From Chitinophagaceae bacterium UBA2375 (GTDB lineage: Bacteria > Bacteroidota > Bacteroidia > Chitinophagales > Chitinophagaceae), in assembly GCA_002343985.1 (NCBI GenBank), contig DDTB01000014.1, positions 1-64,000 on the forward strand: a stretch of 64,000 bases of DNA, in the 5' to 3' direction. The notes beneath the pieces were generated by a model that saw nothing but the letters and a program-made list of their open reading frames with translations, ran no database searches and was not told the DNA's origin. A program made the translations under genes and the position numbers. Shown piece by piece: positions 15,457 through 24,380 of the stretch (positions are counted from its first letter, which is position 1; each line of letters begins with the position of its first letter).

Positions 15457-16794
15457 ATGTTCAAGAAAATTCTGATAGCCAACAGGGGCGAGATCGCGTT
15501 ACGCATCCTCCGTACCTGTAAAGAAATGGGCATTAAAACCGTTGCCGTGTATTCTACGGCTGACAAAGACAGTTTACATGTTAAGTTCGCGGATGAAGCG
15601 GTATGTATTGGCAAACCGGCCAGTGCCGACAGTTACCTGAACATGGCCCATATCATGGCCGCTGCCGAAATCACAAACGCGGATGCCATCCACCCGGGAT
15701 ATGGATTCCTGGCTGAAAACGCCAAATTCGCACGCATTTGTTCTGATCATGGCATCAAGTTCATCGGGCCAACGCCAGAGATGATCAATTCCATGGGTGA
15801 TAAGGTCACGGCAAAGGAAACCATGATCCGCGCAGGCGTACCGGTGGTACCCGGTGTGGAAGGGCTTTTGCAAGACCTGGAACATGCCAAGCGCTCCGCC
15901 CGGGAAGTCGGTTACCCGATCATCCTGAAAGCTACAGCCGGCGGTGGTGGTAAAGGTATGCGCGTGGTTTGGGAAGAATCTGAACTGGAAAGAAACTATA
16001 ACACAGCCAAGCAGGAAGCTGCCGCTTCATTTAAGAATGACGGCATCTATATGGAAAAATTTGTGGAGGAACCCCGCCACATCGAAATCCAGATCGCGGG
16101 CGACCAGTATGGAAATGCCTGTCACCTGAGTGAGCGCGATTGTTCCATCCAGCGCCGCCATCAAAAACTGGTGGAGGAATCCCCATCACCGTTTATGACA
16201 GACGACCTGAGGCAACGCATGGGCGAAGCTGCCATCAAAGCCGCACAGGCCATTAATTATGAAAGTGTGGGAACAATTGAATTCCTGGTGGATAAACACC
16301 GCAATTTCTATTTCATGGAGATGAATACGCGTATCCAGGTAGAACATTGCGTAACAGAGGAAGTCATCAATTACGACCTCATCAAGGAACAAATCAAAAT
16401 CGCGATGGGCGAACGCATTGTTGGCAAGGCTTATTTCCCGCAAATGCATGCCATTGAGTGCCGCATCAATGCTGAAGACCCATATAACGATTTCAGGCCA
16501 TCACCGGGAAAAATCACGGTATTGCACCAACCGGGCGGGCATGGTGTCCGTGTCGACAGCCATGTGTATGCCGGCTATGTGATCCCGCCTTATTATGACA
16601 GTATGATTGGCAAACTCATTGCCGTGGCCCAAACCCGCGAAGAAGCCATCAATACCATGTACAGGGCGCTCAGTGAATACGTGATTGAAGGGATTAAAAC
16701 CACCATCCCCTTCCACTTGCAATTGATGAAAGACGAGAACTTCATCAAGGGAAATTTCACCACGAAATTCCTCGACACCTTTAAAATGAAATAA
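15457..16794 (+). CDS. accC: Biotin carboxylase subunit of acetyl-CoA carboxylase
   Basis: This 445-residue ATP-grasp enzyme would carboxylate biotin on AccB for the first step of fatty acid synthesis. It starts with FKKILIANRGEIALRILR; the glycine-rich ATP loop is KATAGGGGKGMR, and EMNTRIQVEH holds the catalytic Glu and Arg. Length matches stand-alone AccC, without fused biotinyl or carboxyltransferase domains. It is the second gene of accB-accC and ends in a terminator at 16800-16823. Confidence 0.97.
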   Translation: MFKKILIANRGEIALRILRTCKEMGIKTVAVYSTADKDSLHVKFADEAVCIGKPASADSYLNMAHIMAAAEITNADAIHPGYGFLAENAKFARICSDHGIKFIGPTPEMINSMGDKVTAKETMIRAGVPVVPGVEGLLQDLEHAKRSAREVGYPIILKATAGGGGKGMRVVWEESELERNYNTAKQEAAASFKNDGIYMEKFVEEPRHIEIQIAGDQYGNACHLSERDCSIQRRHQKLVEESPSPFMTDDLRQRMGEAAIKAAQAINYESVGTIEFLVDKHRNFYFMEMNTRIQVEHCVTEEVINYDLIKEQIKIAMGERIVGKAYFPQMHAIECRINAEDPYNDFRPSPGKITVLHQPGGHGVRVDSHVYAGYVIPPYYDSMIGKLIAVAQTREEAINTMYRALSEYVIEGIKTTIPFHLQLMKDENFIKGNFTTKFLDTFKMK

Positions 16795-16799
16795 CCACA

Positions 16800-16823
16800 A
16801 GCCGCTTCCGGGCGGCTTTTTTT
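16800..16823 (+). terminator. Terminator after accC
   Basis: AGCCGC (16800-16805) pairs with GCGGCT (16812-16817), followed by seven T. It lies just before the next start codon at 16834. Confidence 0.85.
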
Positions 16824-16833
16824 ATAGCATATC

Positions 16834-18909
16834 ATGCAGCATAACCTGTCGAACGATATCCTTATCAGGGCGTACCGGCTCATGAGTACGGCCCGCGCCA
16901 TGGCAGAAATGTACGAAGCCAACCGCAGCATTTGCAAATACGTACACAGTACATCAAGGGGGCATGAAGCCATTCAACTGGCTACAGCTTTTCAACTCCT
17001 GTCCTGCGATTATGTGAGCCCATATTACCGAGACGAAAGCATCATGCTTGGGCTTGGCTTTTCGCCGTATGAACTCATGCTGCAATTACTCGCGAAAGCC
17101 GATGACCCGTTTACGGGAGGCCGTGAATATTATAACCACCCAAACTACAAAGGGGACGATAAGCCGCGCATCATTCACCAGAGCAGCGCTACAGGCATGC
17201 AGGCCATCCCTACCACAGGCATCGCGCAGGGTTTGAAATACCTGCACCAGGTTCAATCATCCTTGCTCAGGTTAGGCCCCGGCGAAGAGCAACCCGTGGT
17301 GGTCTGTTCCCTTGGGGATGCTTCAGTAACCGAGGGTGAAGTGAGTGAAGCGTTTCAGTTTGCCGCCTTGCACCAACTGCCTGTCATTTATCTTGTTCAG
17401 GATAACAATTGGGGCATCAGCGTATCGTCTGACGAAGCCCGCACCATGAACGCTGCCGAATTCATCAAGGGATTTACCGGCATACAAAGCACCAGCATCG
17501 ACGGCAGCGATTTTGTACAATCGTACCACACGATGCAAGAGGTGGTCAGTGATGTGCGCAACAACCGCAAGCCCTGGCTTGTACATGCAACCGTTCCCCT
17601 GCTGGGCCACCATACCAGCGGCGTGCGCAAAGAATTTTACAGAACGGAGGAAGACCTTGCATCGCATGCGCTCAGGGACCCTGGCCCCAAACTGAAAGCA
17701 TACCTCCTGCAAAAAGGCATAGAAGAAAAATACCTGAACGAGATTGAGGCGGAAGCGGCCGCCAGGGTAAAAAAAGATTTTGAAGCTGCCACAATCGCCG
17801 CCGAACCAAACCCCGAACAGGTACAAACACATGTTTTCGCGGAAACGCCCGTACTAACGGAAAAGGGTGTACGAAACCCGGCGGGAAAAGACAAAATCCC
17901 CATGGTTGACGCGGCGCTGTTTGCCATCAGGGAAATCATGGAACGATACCCAGAAGCCGTGTTGTACGGGCAAGACGTTGGACGCAGGCTGGGCGGTGTG
18001 TTCAGGGAAGCGGCCACGCTGGCCGAGCAATTCGGCGACCACCGTGTATTCAATACGGCGATACAGGAAGCGTATATCATTGGTTCAACCGTGGGCATGA
18101 GTGCGGTTGGCGTAAAGCCAATCGTGGAAGTACAATTCGCGGATTATATTTATCCCGGTTTCAATCAATTGGTCACGGAAATATCCAAAAGTTGCTACCT
18201 CAGTTGCGGAAAGTTCCCGGTGCAAACACTGATCCGTGTGCCGATTGGCGCTTACGGCGGCGGAGGTCCTTATCATAGCGGAAGCGTGGAAACCACCTTA
18301 CTCAGCATCAAGGGCATCAAAGTGGTTTACCCATCCAATGCCGCGGACATGAAAGGACTGTTAAAAGCGGCCTTCCTTGACCCCAACCCCGTGGTGATGC
18401 TTGAACATAAGGGTTTATACTGGAGCAAGGTTCCCGGAACGGAAGAAGCCAAAACTGTAGAACCATCCGAAGATTATATCATCCCATTAGGCAAAGCACG
18501 CATGGCGCTGGAAGCGGATCAAGGCGCGGTTGACGCCGGCGAATCGGCCTGCATCATCACCTATGGCATGGGTGTGTATTGGGCGATGGCCGCGGCAAAA
18601 AAATTCCCGGGAAGGGTTGATGTGATTGACCTGAGGACATTGTTCCCCTTAGACGAAGACCTCTTGTTTGCACATGTGCAAAAGCACGGGAAATGTTTGA
18701 TTGTAACAGAGGAGCAACAAAATAATTCTTTCGCGGAAGCGCTGGCCGGACGGATATCAAAAGCCTGTTTCCGCTACCTCGACGCACCGGTGGAAGTTTT
18801 AGGTTCGCTAAACCTACCGGCTGTCCCCATGAACATCCATTTGGAAAAAGCCATGTTGCCCAACGAAGAAAAAGTAGCGGCCGCATTGAGCCGGTTATTA
18901 CATGCCTGA
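16834..18909 (+). CDS. Fused alpha-beta E1 subunit of a branched-chain 2-oxoacid dehydrogenase
   Basis: This 691-residue TPP enzyme joins both E1 subunits in one chain. Residues about 1-320 are the alpha part, with the TPP motif SLGDASVTEGEV...DNNWGIS and the loop HHTSGVRKEFYRTEED. Residues about 350-691 are the beta part, with LYGQDVGRRLGGVF, GGGGPYHSGS and EHKGLYWS. This fits E1 of branched-chain 2-oxoacid dehydrogenase (2-oxoisovalerate), which makes precursors of the iso-branched fatty acids common in Bacteroidota. A different 2-oxoacid is possible. E2 and E3 are not adjacent. Its last 12 bases overlap the end of the convergent lolD gene. Confidence 0.9.
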   Translation: MQHNLSNDILIRAYRLMSTARAMAEMYEANRSICKYVHSTSRGHEAIQLATAFQLLSCDYVSPYYRDESIMLGLGFSPYELMLQLLAKADDPFTGGREYYNHPNYKGDDKPRIIHQSSATGMQAIPTTGIAQGLKYLHQVQSSLLRLGPGEEQPVVVCSLGDASVTEGEVSEAFQFAALHQLPVIYLVQDNNWGISVSSDEARTMNAAEFIKGFTGIQSTSIDGSDFVQSYHTMQEVVSDVRNNRKPWLVHATVPLLGHHTSGVRKEFYRTEEDLASHALRDPGPKLKAYLLQKGIEEKYLNEIEAEAAARVKKDFEAATIAAEPNPEQVQTHVFAETPVLTEKGVRNPAGKDKIPMVDAALFAIREIMERYPEAVLYGQDVGRRLGGVFREAATLAEQFGDHRVFNTAIQEAYIIGSTVGMSAVGVKPIVEVQFADYIYPGFNQLVTEISKSCYLSCGKFPVQTLIRVPIGAYGGGGPYHSGSVETTLLSIKGIKVVYPSNAADMKGLLKAAFLDPNPVVMLEHKGLYWSKVPGTEEAKTVEPSEDYIIPLGKARMALEADQGAVDAGESACIITYGMGVYWAMAAAKKFPGRVDVIDLRTLFPLDEDLLFAHVQKHGKCLIVTEEQQNNSFAEALAGRISKACFRYLDAPVEVLGSLNLPAVPMNIHLEKAMLPNEEKVAAALSRLLHA

Positions 18910-19572
18910 TGCTAATGGCGCGTCAATAATCTTTCCATCTTTCATATGTACCACACGGTCGCTCATGGCAGCAAGGTCTTCATTATGCGTAACTATTAAG
19001 AAGGTTTGTCCGAACTGATCCCTGAGCCTGAAAAACAAATGATGCAGGTCCCTGGCATTTGCGCTATCCAGGTTGCCCGAAGGTTCATCGGCCATGATGA
19101 TATCCGGTTTGTTGATCAATGCCCTGGCTACGGCCACCCGCTGTTGCTCGCCACCCGATAACTCACCGGGTTTATGGTTCATACGATGCGAAAGGCCAAG
19201 AGAATCGAGGAGTTCTTTCGCCCGCTGAATGGTTTCTTTTTTTGATGCCCTCGCGATCCAACCCGGGATGCATACATTTTCAAGCGCGTCGAATTCGGGC
19301 AGGAGATGGTGAAACTGAAAAATGAACCCGATATGGCGGTTACGGTAACGGGCAAGCGAAGAACCTTTCAAGGTATCGATACGTTCCCCTTTCAGCCATA
19401 ATTCCCCTTTATCCGGTTGATCAAGCGTACCCAGGATATGCAATAAAGTGCTTTTTCCCGCGCCGGATGAGCCTACAATAGACACGATCTCCGATGCTTT
19501 CACCGATAAATCAACCGACTTCAATACATGCAGCTTCCCGTAATATTTTTCAATTTTCCTGGCTTCTAACAT
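18898..19572 (-). CDS. lolD: LolD-like ABC transporter ATP-binding protein
   Basis: This 224-residue ATPase would power extraction of lipoproteins from the inner membrane together with LolC/E. Motifs are Walker A GSSGAGKST, the ABC signature LSGGEQQRVAVARAL and Walker B IIMADEPSGNLDS, the last typical of the MacB/LolD/FtsE subgroup. The cognate permease is not in the window, so an efflux role is possible. The minus-strand sequence TATTTTCG followed by four bases precedes the ATG. The gene end overlaps the convergent E1 gene by 12 bases. Confidence 0.88.
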   Translation of the reverse strand: MLEARKIEKYYGKLHVLKSVDLSVKASEIVSIVGSSGAGKSTLLHILGTLDQPDKGELWLKGERIDTLKGSSLARYRNRHIGFIFQFHHLLPEFDALENVCIPGWIARASKKETIQRAKELLDSLGLSHRMNHKPGELSGGEQQRVAVARALINKPDIIMADEPSGNLDSANARDLHHLFFRLRDQFGQTFLIVTHNEDLAAMSDRVVHMKDGKIIDAPLASGM

Positions 19573-19732
19573 AGGCCGAAAATAGTCAATTATTCATACC
19601 CAATATTGGCCATCCTGGCTTTCCGAACCATTCCGCTTACCGGTTGTTGATCTCAAAAAGGGCGCCGGATGCAATACCAGGCTTGAATTACAAAGGTTAC
19701 GTTAAATATCGGTAGCCCTGTTGATAAAGACA

Positions 19733-19763
19733 TTTGGATATTTCATTTGAACGTATACATTTG
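19733..19763 (+). promoter_or_regulatory. Promoter with -33 and -7 elements
   Basis: TTTG (19733-19736) and TACATTTG (19756-19763) fit the Bacteroidota consensus TTTG-n19-TAnnTTTG exactly. Transcription would start about 16 bases before ATG 19786. Confidence 0.7.
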
Positions 19764-19785
19764 CAAAAATTAAACCCTTAAGAAG

Positions 19786-20007
19786 ATGTTCTGGACACTT
19801 GAATTAGCTTCACACCTCGAAGATGCTCCCTGGCCAGCCACCAAGGATGAATTGATTGATTACAGCATCCGCAGCGGAGCGCCCATTGAAGTGATTGAAA
19901 ATCTCCAGGAGCTGGAAGATGAAGGCGAGATTTATGAAGGACTGGATGATATCTGGCCAGATTATCCCAGCCAGGAAGATTTCTTTTTCAACGAAGACGA
20001 ATATTAA
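19786..20007 (+). CDS. Small acidic conserved protein (DUF2795-like)
   Basis: This 73-residue, strongly acidic protein reads like the DUF2795 family: a helical segment (LELASHLEDAPWPATKDELIDYS) and then APIEVIENLQEL followed by an acidic tail ending DFFFNEDEY. No enzymatic motif is visible. It may interact with nucleic-acid-binding or basic partner proteins, but its function is not known. It has the best promoter in the window and its own terminator, so it is an independent, probably well-expressed gene. Confidence 0.85.
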   Translation: MFWTLELASHLEDAPWPATKDELIDYSIRSGAPIEVIENLQELEDEGEIYEGLDDIWPDYPSQEDFFFNEDEY

Positions 20008-20034
20008 TGCTGTTCAACAGCGCTACAATTGCAA

Positions 20035-20067
20035 AAGCCATTCGCTCATCACGAATGGCTTTTTTTT
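20035..20067 (+). terminator. Terminator after the small acidic protein
   Basis: AAGCCATTCG (20035-20044) pairs perfectly with CGAATGGCTT (20052-20061) and is followed by eight T. It may also end the convergent lipoprotein transcript. Confidence 0.93.
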
Positions 20068-20097
20068 AATCATACTCCGCGCTTACGAAGGTCTTGC

Positions 20098-20580
20098 TTA
20101 GATCGTCAGTTTGATCCGGAACGAACCGTCGGTGATATTTTTAGTCACGAGCGTGCCTCCGGTATTGTTTACAGCCGAAAAACTGAATGTACCTTCGAGG
20201 AACCCACCGGTATCTGATGTGATGGTGATGCTGCCTGAACCAATAACAGCGGAAGCAGAATATGCTGTAAATGGTGATGTGGTTAACGCGTAAGTGGCAG
20301 TTGCGAAACTGGTTGACCCGATGGCATAAGTACCAGGGCCGGTATAACTTGGGATCGCGACATTGATTTGCCCATCGCTACCGGTTCCTGCAAATGAACA
20401 TACCCCACTGGTAATGATGGCCTGAACAGCAAGGCTGGCGTTAAAATTAGCCCCATCAACTTTCGCGGTCATGGTGCCGTTACCTGTGTTATTGTTGTTG
20501 TTATTATCATCGTCTTTACTGCAACTGAATAAAAACGTGGAGAGCAACATGGAGAACAGTACGGTTTTCAAAGTTTTCAT
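20098..20580 (-). CDS. Putative lipoprotein (DUF6252-like)
   Basis: This 160-residue protein starts with a lipoprotein signal (LLSTFLFSC, lipidated Cys20) followed by a low-complexity DDDNNNNNN spacer, then TGNGTMTAKVDGANFNAS and a beta-strand-rich domain up to the end (ITDGSFRIKLTI). The pattern (TAKVDG, then GTY, then EGTFSF) resembles the DUF6252-type lipoproteins of Bacteroidota. No catalytic motif is seen and the role is unknown; likely outer-membrane anchored. Confidence 0.8.
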   Translation of the reverse strand: MKTLKTVLFSMLLSTFLFSCSKDDDNNNNNNTGNGTMTAKVDGANFNASLAVQAIITSGVCSFAGTGSDGQINVAIPSYTGPGTYAIGSTSFATATYALTTSPFTAYSASAVIGSGSITITSDTGGFLEGTFSFSAVNNTGGTLVTKNITDGSFRIKLTI

Positions 20581-20669
20581 AATACTTAATTTTGGTTTAG
20601 TGATGACGCTAAATTAAGTGCAATGAAAAACCCAAACCATACCGTGCAGACGGTATTTTAATCGGAATC

Positions 20670-20936
20670 CTACCCTTTTAACCGGCCAAATTTGAATTTA
20701 AAGTAAACCAGGAGCATTGATAAGCAGCAAATGATGCCGTTACAAATGATGACAGGCCAGAGTTTCATGCCAATGCCATAAACCAGCCAGACAATGGTGC
20801 TGAAAAATACAATCAGGATCATTGCCAGGCTCAGGTCGCCTACGCTCCTTGTTTTCCAAACACGGTACACCTGGGGCATGAAGGTGATGCTGCTGAGCAG
20901 GGAGCCCAGGTGCCCGGTTATTTCAAGCCAGTTCAT
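20670..20936 (-). CDS. SemiSWEET family sugar transporter
   Basis: This 88-residue protein has three membrane helices forming one half of a SWEET transporter; two copies dimerise into a sugar channel. The family's PQ motif is present as TFMPQVYRVWKTRSVGDLS, and the following helix carries STIVWLVYGIG with the conserved Trp. It lies 5 bases after the fabI gene on the same strand, so it is co-transcribed with it. Substrate cannot be read from sequence. Confidence 0.88.
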   Translation of the reverse strand: MNWLEITGHLGSLLSSITFMPQVYRVWKTRSVGDLSLAMILIVFFSTIVWLVYGIGMKLWPVIICNGIICCLSMLLVYFKFKFGRLKG

Positions 20937-20941
20937 GAAGA

Positions 20942-21754
20942 TTATTTTTCCATTTGTTCTATGACCGCCTGTGTAACGCCCGTAAAGGAGAAACCTCCAT
21001 CATGGAAGAGGTTTTGCATCGTAACCATTCGTGTCAGGTCGCTGAACATCGCTACGCAGTAATTGGCGCAATCGGCGGCGCTGGCATTTCCGAGCGGGCT
21101 CATTTTTTCCGCATAGGAAATAAATCCGTCGAAGCCCTTTACCCCGCTGCCGGCTGTTGTGCGGGTCGGGCTTTGCGAAATGGTATTCACGCGTACATGC
21201 TTTTTTACGCCATAATGGTATCCAAAACTACGTGCCACACTTTCGAGCAGCGATTTGGCATCTGCCATTTCATTATAATCAGGGAATACGCGCTGGGCGG
21301 CGATATAAGTCAGCGCGACCACGCTGCCCCAGTCGTTGATCGCATCTTTTTTCATGCAGGAAGCCAGCACCCGGTGCAGGCTCATGGAAGAAATATCGAG
21401 GGTTTTGGCGTTGAAGCCGTAATCAATTTCCGTATAGTGTTTTCCCTTGCGCACATTCAGGCTCATGCCAATGGAATGTAAAATAAAATCGAAACCGCCG
21501 CCAAAATGTGCCATGGCCTGGTCAATCAGTTTATCAACATCTTCATTATTGCTCACGTCGCATGGGATTACAGGCGCCTGAACCTGTTCGGCGAGTTTAT
21601 TGATTTCACCCATCCTCAGGGCAACGGGCGCGTTCGTCAATACCAGTTGGGCGCCCTCATCAAAACAACGGATCGCGGTGATCCATGCAATGGATTTTTC
21701 ATCCAACGCGCCGAAAATAATTCCTTTCTTTCCTTTTAGTAATTGATTAGCCAT
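20942..21754 (-). CDS. fabI: Enoyl-ACP reductase (FabI type)
   Basis: This 270-residue short-chain-dehydrogenase enzyme would reduce enoyl-ACP in the last step of each fatty acid elongation cycle. IIFGALDEKSIAW is the FabI-type cofactor motif, LHSIG follows the fourth strand, and the catalytic pair is Tyr and Lys in YNEMADAKSL (Y-x6-K); SQSPTRTTAGSGV lies in the flexible loop. It leads a two-gene operon with the SemiSWEET protein. It is the target class for triclosan-type inhibitors. Confidence 0.94.
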   Translation of the reverse strand: MANQLLKGKKGIIFGALDEKSIAWITAIRCFDEGAQLVLTNAPVALRMGEINKLAEQVQAPVIPCDVSNNEDVDKLIDQAMAHFGGGFDFILHSIGMSLNVRKGKHYTEIDYGFNAKTLDISSMSLHRVLASCMKKDAINDWGSVVALTYIAAQRVFPDYNEMADAKSLLESVARSFGYHYGVKKHVRVNTISQSPTRTTAGSGVKGFDGFISYAEKMSPLGNASAADCANYCVAMFSDLTRMVTMQNLFHDGGFSFTGVTQAVIEQMEK

Positions 21755-21811
21755 ACAGTTAGGTTTTGTCTGTGCAATATTCGGTAAATGTACGGAGATA
21801 TTGTGTGAGGA

Positions 21812-23467
21812 TTACCCACCAACCAATTCACGGGCGTTTTCGAGGGCGGCGGTGCTTGGCCTTTCCCCGCTCAGCATGCGGGCGATGGTTTCAATGCGCT
21901 CATCCTTACTGAGTGCGCGCACACGGGTTTTCACTTTACCCAGTTCTTCCTGCTTATATACATAAAAATGGGCATTGGCTTTCGCCGCGATCTGGGGCTG
22001 GTGCGTAATGGCGATCAACTGGTGTTCTGTACCAAGTTCCTGCATGATCAAGCCCACCTGCCTGGCGGCTTCCCCGCTGATGCCTGTATCAATTTCGTCA
22101 AATATCAATGTAGGCAATTTCATTTTGGATGCCACCAGCGATTTAATGCTGAGCATCAATCGGCTCAATTCGCCACCGCTGGCCACTTTGCCAATGGGCT
22201 CAAAACGGTTGGTTTTATTGGCATCAAACAAAAATGAAATGCCATCGATCCCGGATGCATTGAGTGGTGACGGGACAATGGATACCTGCATCCTTGCGTT
22301 GGGCATGCCTACTTTATGGAGCAAGGCATTGACTTCTTTCACTAAGTTTGGCGCTTTTTTTGACCGGATAACGGATAAGGCTTCCGCAATTTTCATGGCC
22401 TCGGCTTGCAAGGAGGAAACCTGTTTTTCCAATGCGGAAACCTGGTCGTTCAGTTGTTCAGATTGGCCTAATTTTAGCGCCAATTCTTCCTGCAATGCCA
22501 TCAGCCCTGATGCATCCTGCAGACCATGTTTTTTCATCAGGCTGTAATAAGCCGAGAGGCGGTCCTCCACCCATTGCAACCTTTCGGCGCTCAGGTCCAT
22601 CGCATCATTGACCCTTTGCAATTCATCTGAAATATCCGTAATCTCCACCTGCGCGCTTTGCAGTCGCTCCAGCAAAACGGGCAATTCGGGATGGTACCCA
22701 GCCACTTGCTTAAGCTTTTGGGCGATGGCTTTTAATTGCTGGCCAAGGGGCTGCTCCCCTTCTGTAAGGGATTCCACAGAAGCAGTCAACTGTTGTTTTA
22801 CTGTTCCGGCATGTGTGAGAAGCTTAATCTCCTTTTCCAGTTCCTCCAGTTCCTGGTCTTTTATGTGCAATGCCTGTAATTCGTCGAACAGGTATTGATG
22901 ATAATCTTTTTCCTGGCTGGCCCTGCGTTGCCTGTTGCGCGCCTCCTGCAAATTTTTACGGGCGGCGTCATATGCTGAAAAACGGGCAGACAATTTTCGC
23001 GCATCATCCGAACAACCACAAAAAGCGTCTAAGGCTTCCCGTTGAAAATCTTCCCGTCCCACATCCAGTGTATCAAATTGCTGATGCAGGTCAACGAGCC
23101 ATCCGCTGAGTTCACGCAGTTGCGCCAGGTTCACCGGTGTGTCATTGACGAAGGCCCGGGATTTTCCCTGCGGACTGATTTCCCGGCGGATGATGATTTC
23201 TTCCGAAACGTCAAGGTCGTTATGCAAAAAAAACTCCTGCAACCGATCCCCCAACGGGATCCTGAACAAAGCTTCCACCACCAGTTTGCGGTCAGGTTCA
23301 TGAAGTACCTGCGTATCCGCACGGTCGCCCAACACCAATCCCAATGCACCCATCAGGATACTTTTACCGGCCCCGGTTTCACCTGTGATGATGTTCAAGC
23401 CATCCGAAAAACGGATATCAAGTTCATCAATGATGGCATAATGGCGTATGGAAAGCTGTATCAACAT
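21812..23467 (-). CDS. recN: DNA repair protein RecN
   Basis: This 551-residue SMC-like ATPase would act in double-strand break repair. The N-terminus has IRHYAIIDELDIRF and Walker A ITGETGAGKSILMGAL; the middle (about 150-370) is coiled coil; the C-terminal half has SGGELSRLMLSIK and Walker B LIFDEIDTGISGEAA, then AITHQPQIAA. Length and domain order are normal. It stands alone on the minus strand, separated from the zinc-ribbon gene by a terminator at 23541-23571. Confidence 0.96.
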   Translation of the reverse strand: MLIQLSIRHYAIIDELDIRFSDGLNIITGETGAGKSILMGALGLVLGDRADTQVLHEPDRKLVVEALFRIPLGDRLQEFFLHNDLDVSEEIIIRREISPQGKSRAFVNDTPVNLAQLRELSGWLVDLHQQFDTLDVGREDFQREALDAFCGCSDDARKLSARFSAYDAARKNLQEARNRQRRASQEKDYHQYLFDELQALHIKDQELEELEKEIKLLTHAGTVKQQLTASVESLTEGEQPLGQQLKAIAQKLKQVAGYHPELPVLLERLQSAQVEITDISDELQRVNDAMDLSAERLQWVEDRLSAYYSLMKKHGLQDASGLMALQEELALKLGQSEQLNDQVSALEKQVSSLQAEAMKIAEALSVIRSKKAPNLVKEVNALLHKVGMPNARMQVSIVPSPLNASGIDGISFLFDANKTNRFEPIGKVASGGELSRLMLSIKSLVASKMKLPTLIFDEIDTGISGEAARQVGLIMQELGTEHQLIAITHQPQIAAKANAHFYVYKQEELGKVKTRVRALSKDERIETIARMLSGERPSTAALENARELVGG

Positions 23468-23540
23468 CTGCCGGCAAATTAGCTAAAAATAAATTCTCAT
23501 CGCGGATGGTTTTGCTTTCTTCTGAAGGGTTTTATCCACG

Positions 23541-23571
23541 AAAAAGCCCGTTCGGGTGGAACGGGCTTTTT
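23541..23571 (-). terminator. Terminator after the Nif3/zinc-ribbon operon
   Basis: AAAAAGCCCGTT (23541-23552) pairs perfectly with AACGGGCTTTTT (23560-23571); it has T runs on either strand and ends the leftward transcript that finishes at 23591. Confidence 0.92.
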
Positions 23572-23590
23572 TACTATTTACAGGAAGTCC

Positions 23591-24346
23591 TTATTTCACT
23601 TCCATTGAATCGTAGAGATCGGTATCAGCGAGGATTCTACCGCAGTTCTCGCAGACCATCACCTTCTTGCGGAGGCGGATTTCGCTTTGCTTTTGGGGTG
23701 GGATGGCATGGAAACAACCGCCGCAACTGTCACGCTCAACCGGCACTACCGCCAATCCGTTGCGGTAGTTTTTCCGGATACGGTCATAACTGACCAACAG
23801 GCGCTCATCCACATGCTGCCTGGCATCAGCGGCCATAACGTTGTATTCTTTTTCTTCCTTGTCTGTTTCGCTGATGATTTTTTCCAGTTCAGCTTTTTTA
23901 GCGGCCAGGTTTGATTCCTTGGCGGCAACTGCTTTCTTAGCGAGGTCGAGCTGACGGGCTTTTTCAGCGATTTCTTCAGTAGCGTCCTTGATATGCTTTT
24001 CGCAAAGCTTTTCTTCCAGCTGCTGCATTTCGATCTCCTTGTTGATCGCTTCAAATTCGCGGCTGTTCTTTACGTTTTCGCTTTGCTTCTCATATTTATT
24101 GATCAGGGCCTGGGCTTCCTTGATGGCTTCCTTCTTTTGCTCAATAAACTCCTGGATACCATTGATTTCTTCTTCCACCCTTACCTGGCGGGCGTGCAAA
24201 CCTTCGATTTCGTCTTCGAGGTCTTTCACTTCCATCGGTAATTCCCCTTTCAGGATTTGTACTTCATCAAGCTTGCAGTCGATTTTCTGCAAACGAACCA
24301 GTGACAATAATTTTTCCTCAACTGAGAATTCTTTAACTGAAGCCAT
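23591..24346 (-). CDS. Coiled-coil protein with C4 zinc ribbon
   Basis: This 251-residue protein has a long coiled coil (about residues 10-180) and a C-terminal zinc ribbon with Cys pairs CGGC and CENC. This matches the C4-type zinc-ribbon (zf-RING_7) family, which is widespread beside Nif3 genes. Family members have been linked to RNA or nucleic-acid handling, but the role here is not shown by the sequence. It lies 34 bases after the Nif3-family gene on the same strand; the pair is a common arrangement. Confidence 0.88.
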   Translation of the reverse strand: MASVKEFSVEEKLLSLVRLQKIDCKLDEVQILKGELPMEVKDLEDEIEGLHARQVRVEEEINGIQEFIEQKKEAIKEAQALINKYEKQSENVKNSREFEAINKEIEMQQLEEKLCEKHIKDATEEIAEKARQLDLAKKAVAAKESNLAAKKAELEKIISETDKEEKEYNVMAADARQHVDERLLVSYDRIRKNYRNGLAVVPVERDSCGGCFHAIPPQKQSEIRLRKKVMVCENCGRILADTDLYDSMEVK

Positions 24347-24380
24347 AAGTATGATTGTTTTTCGTCCAGACTTCCCGCGC

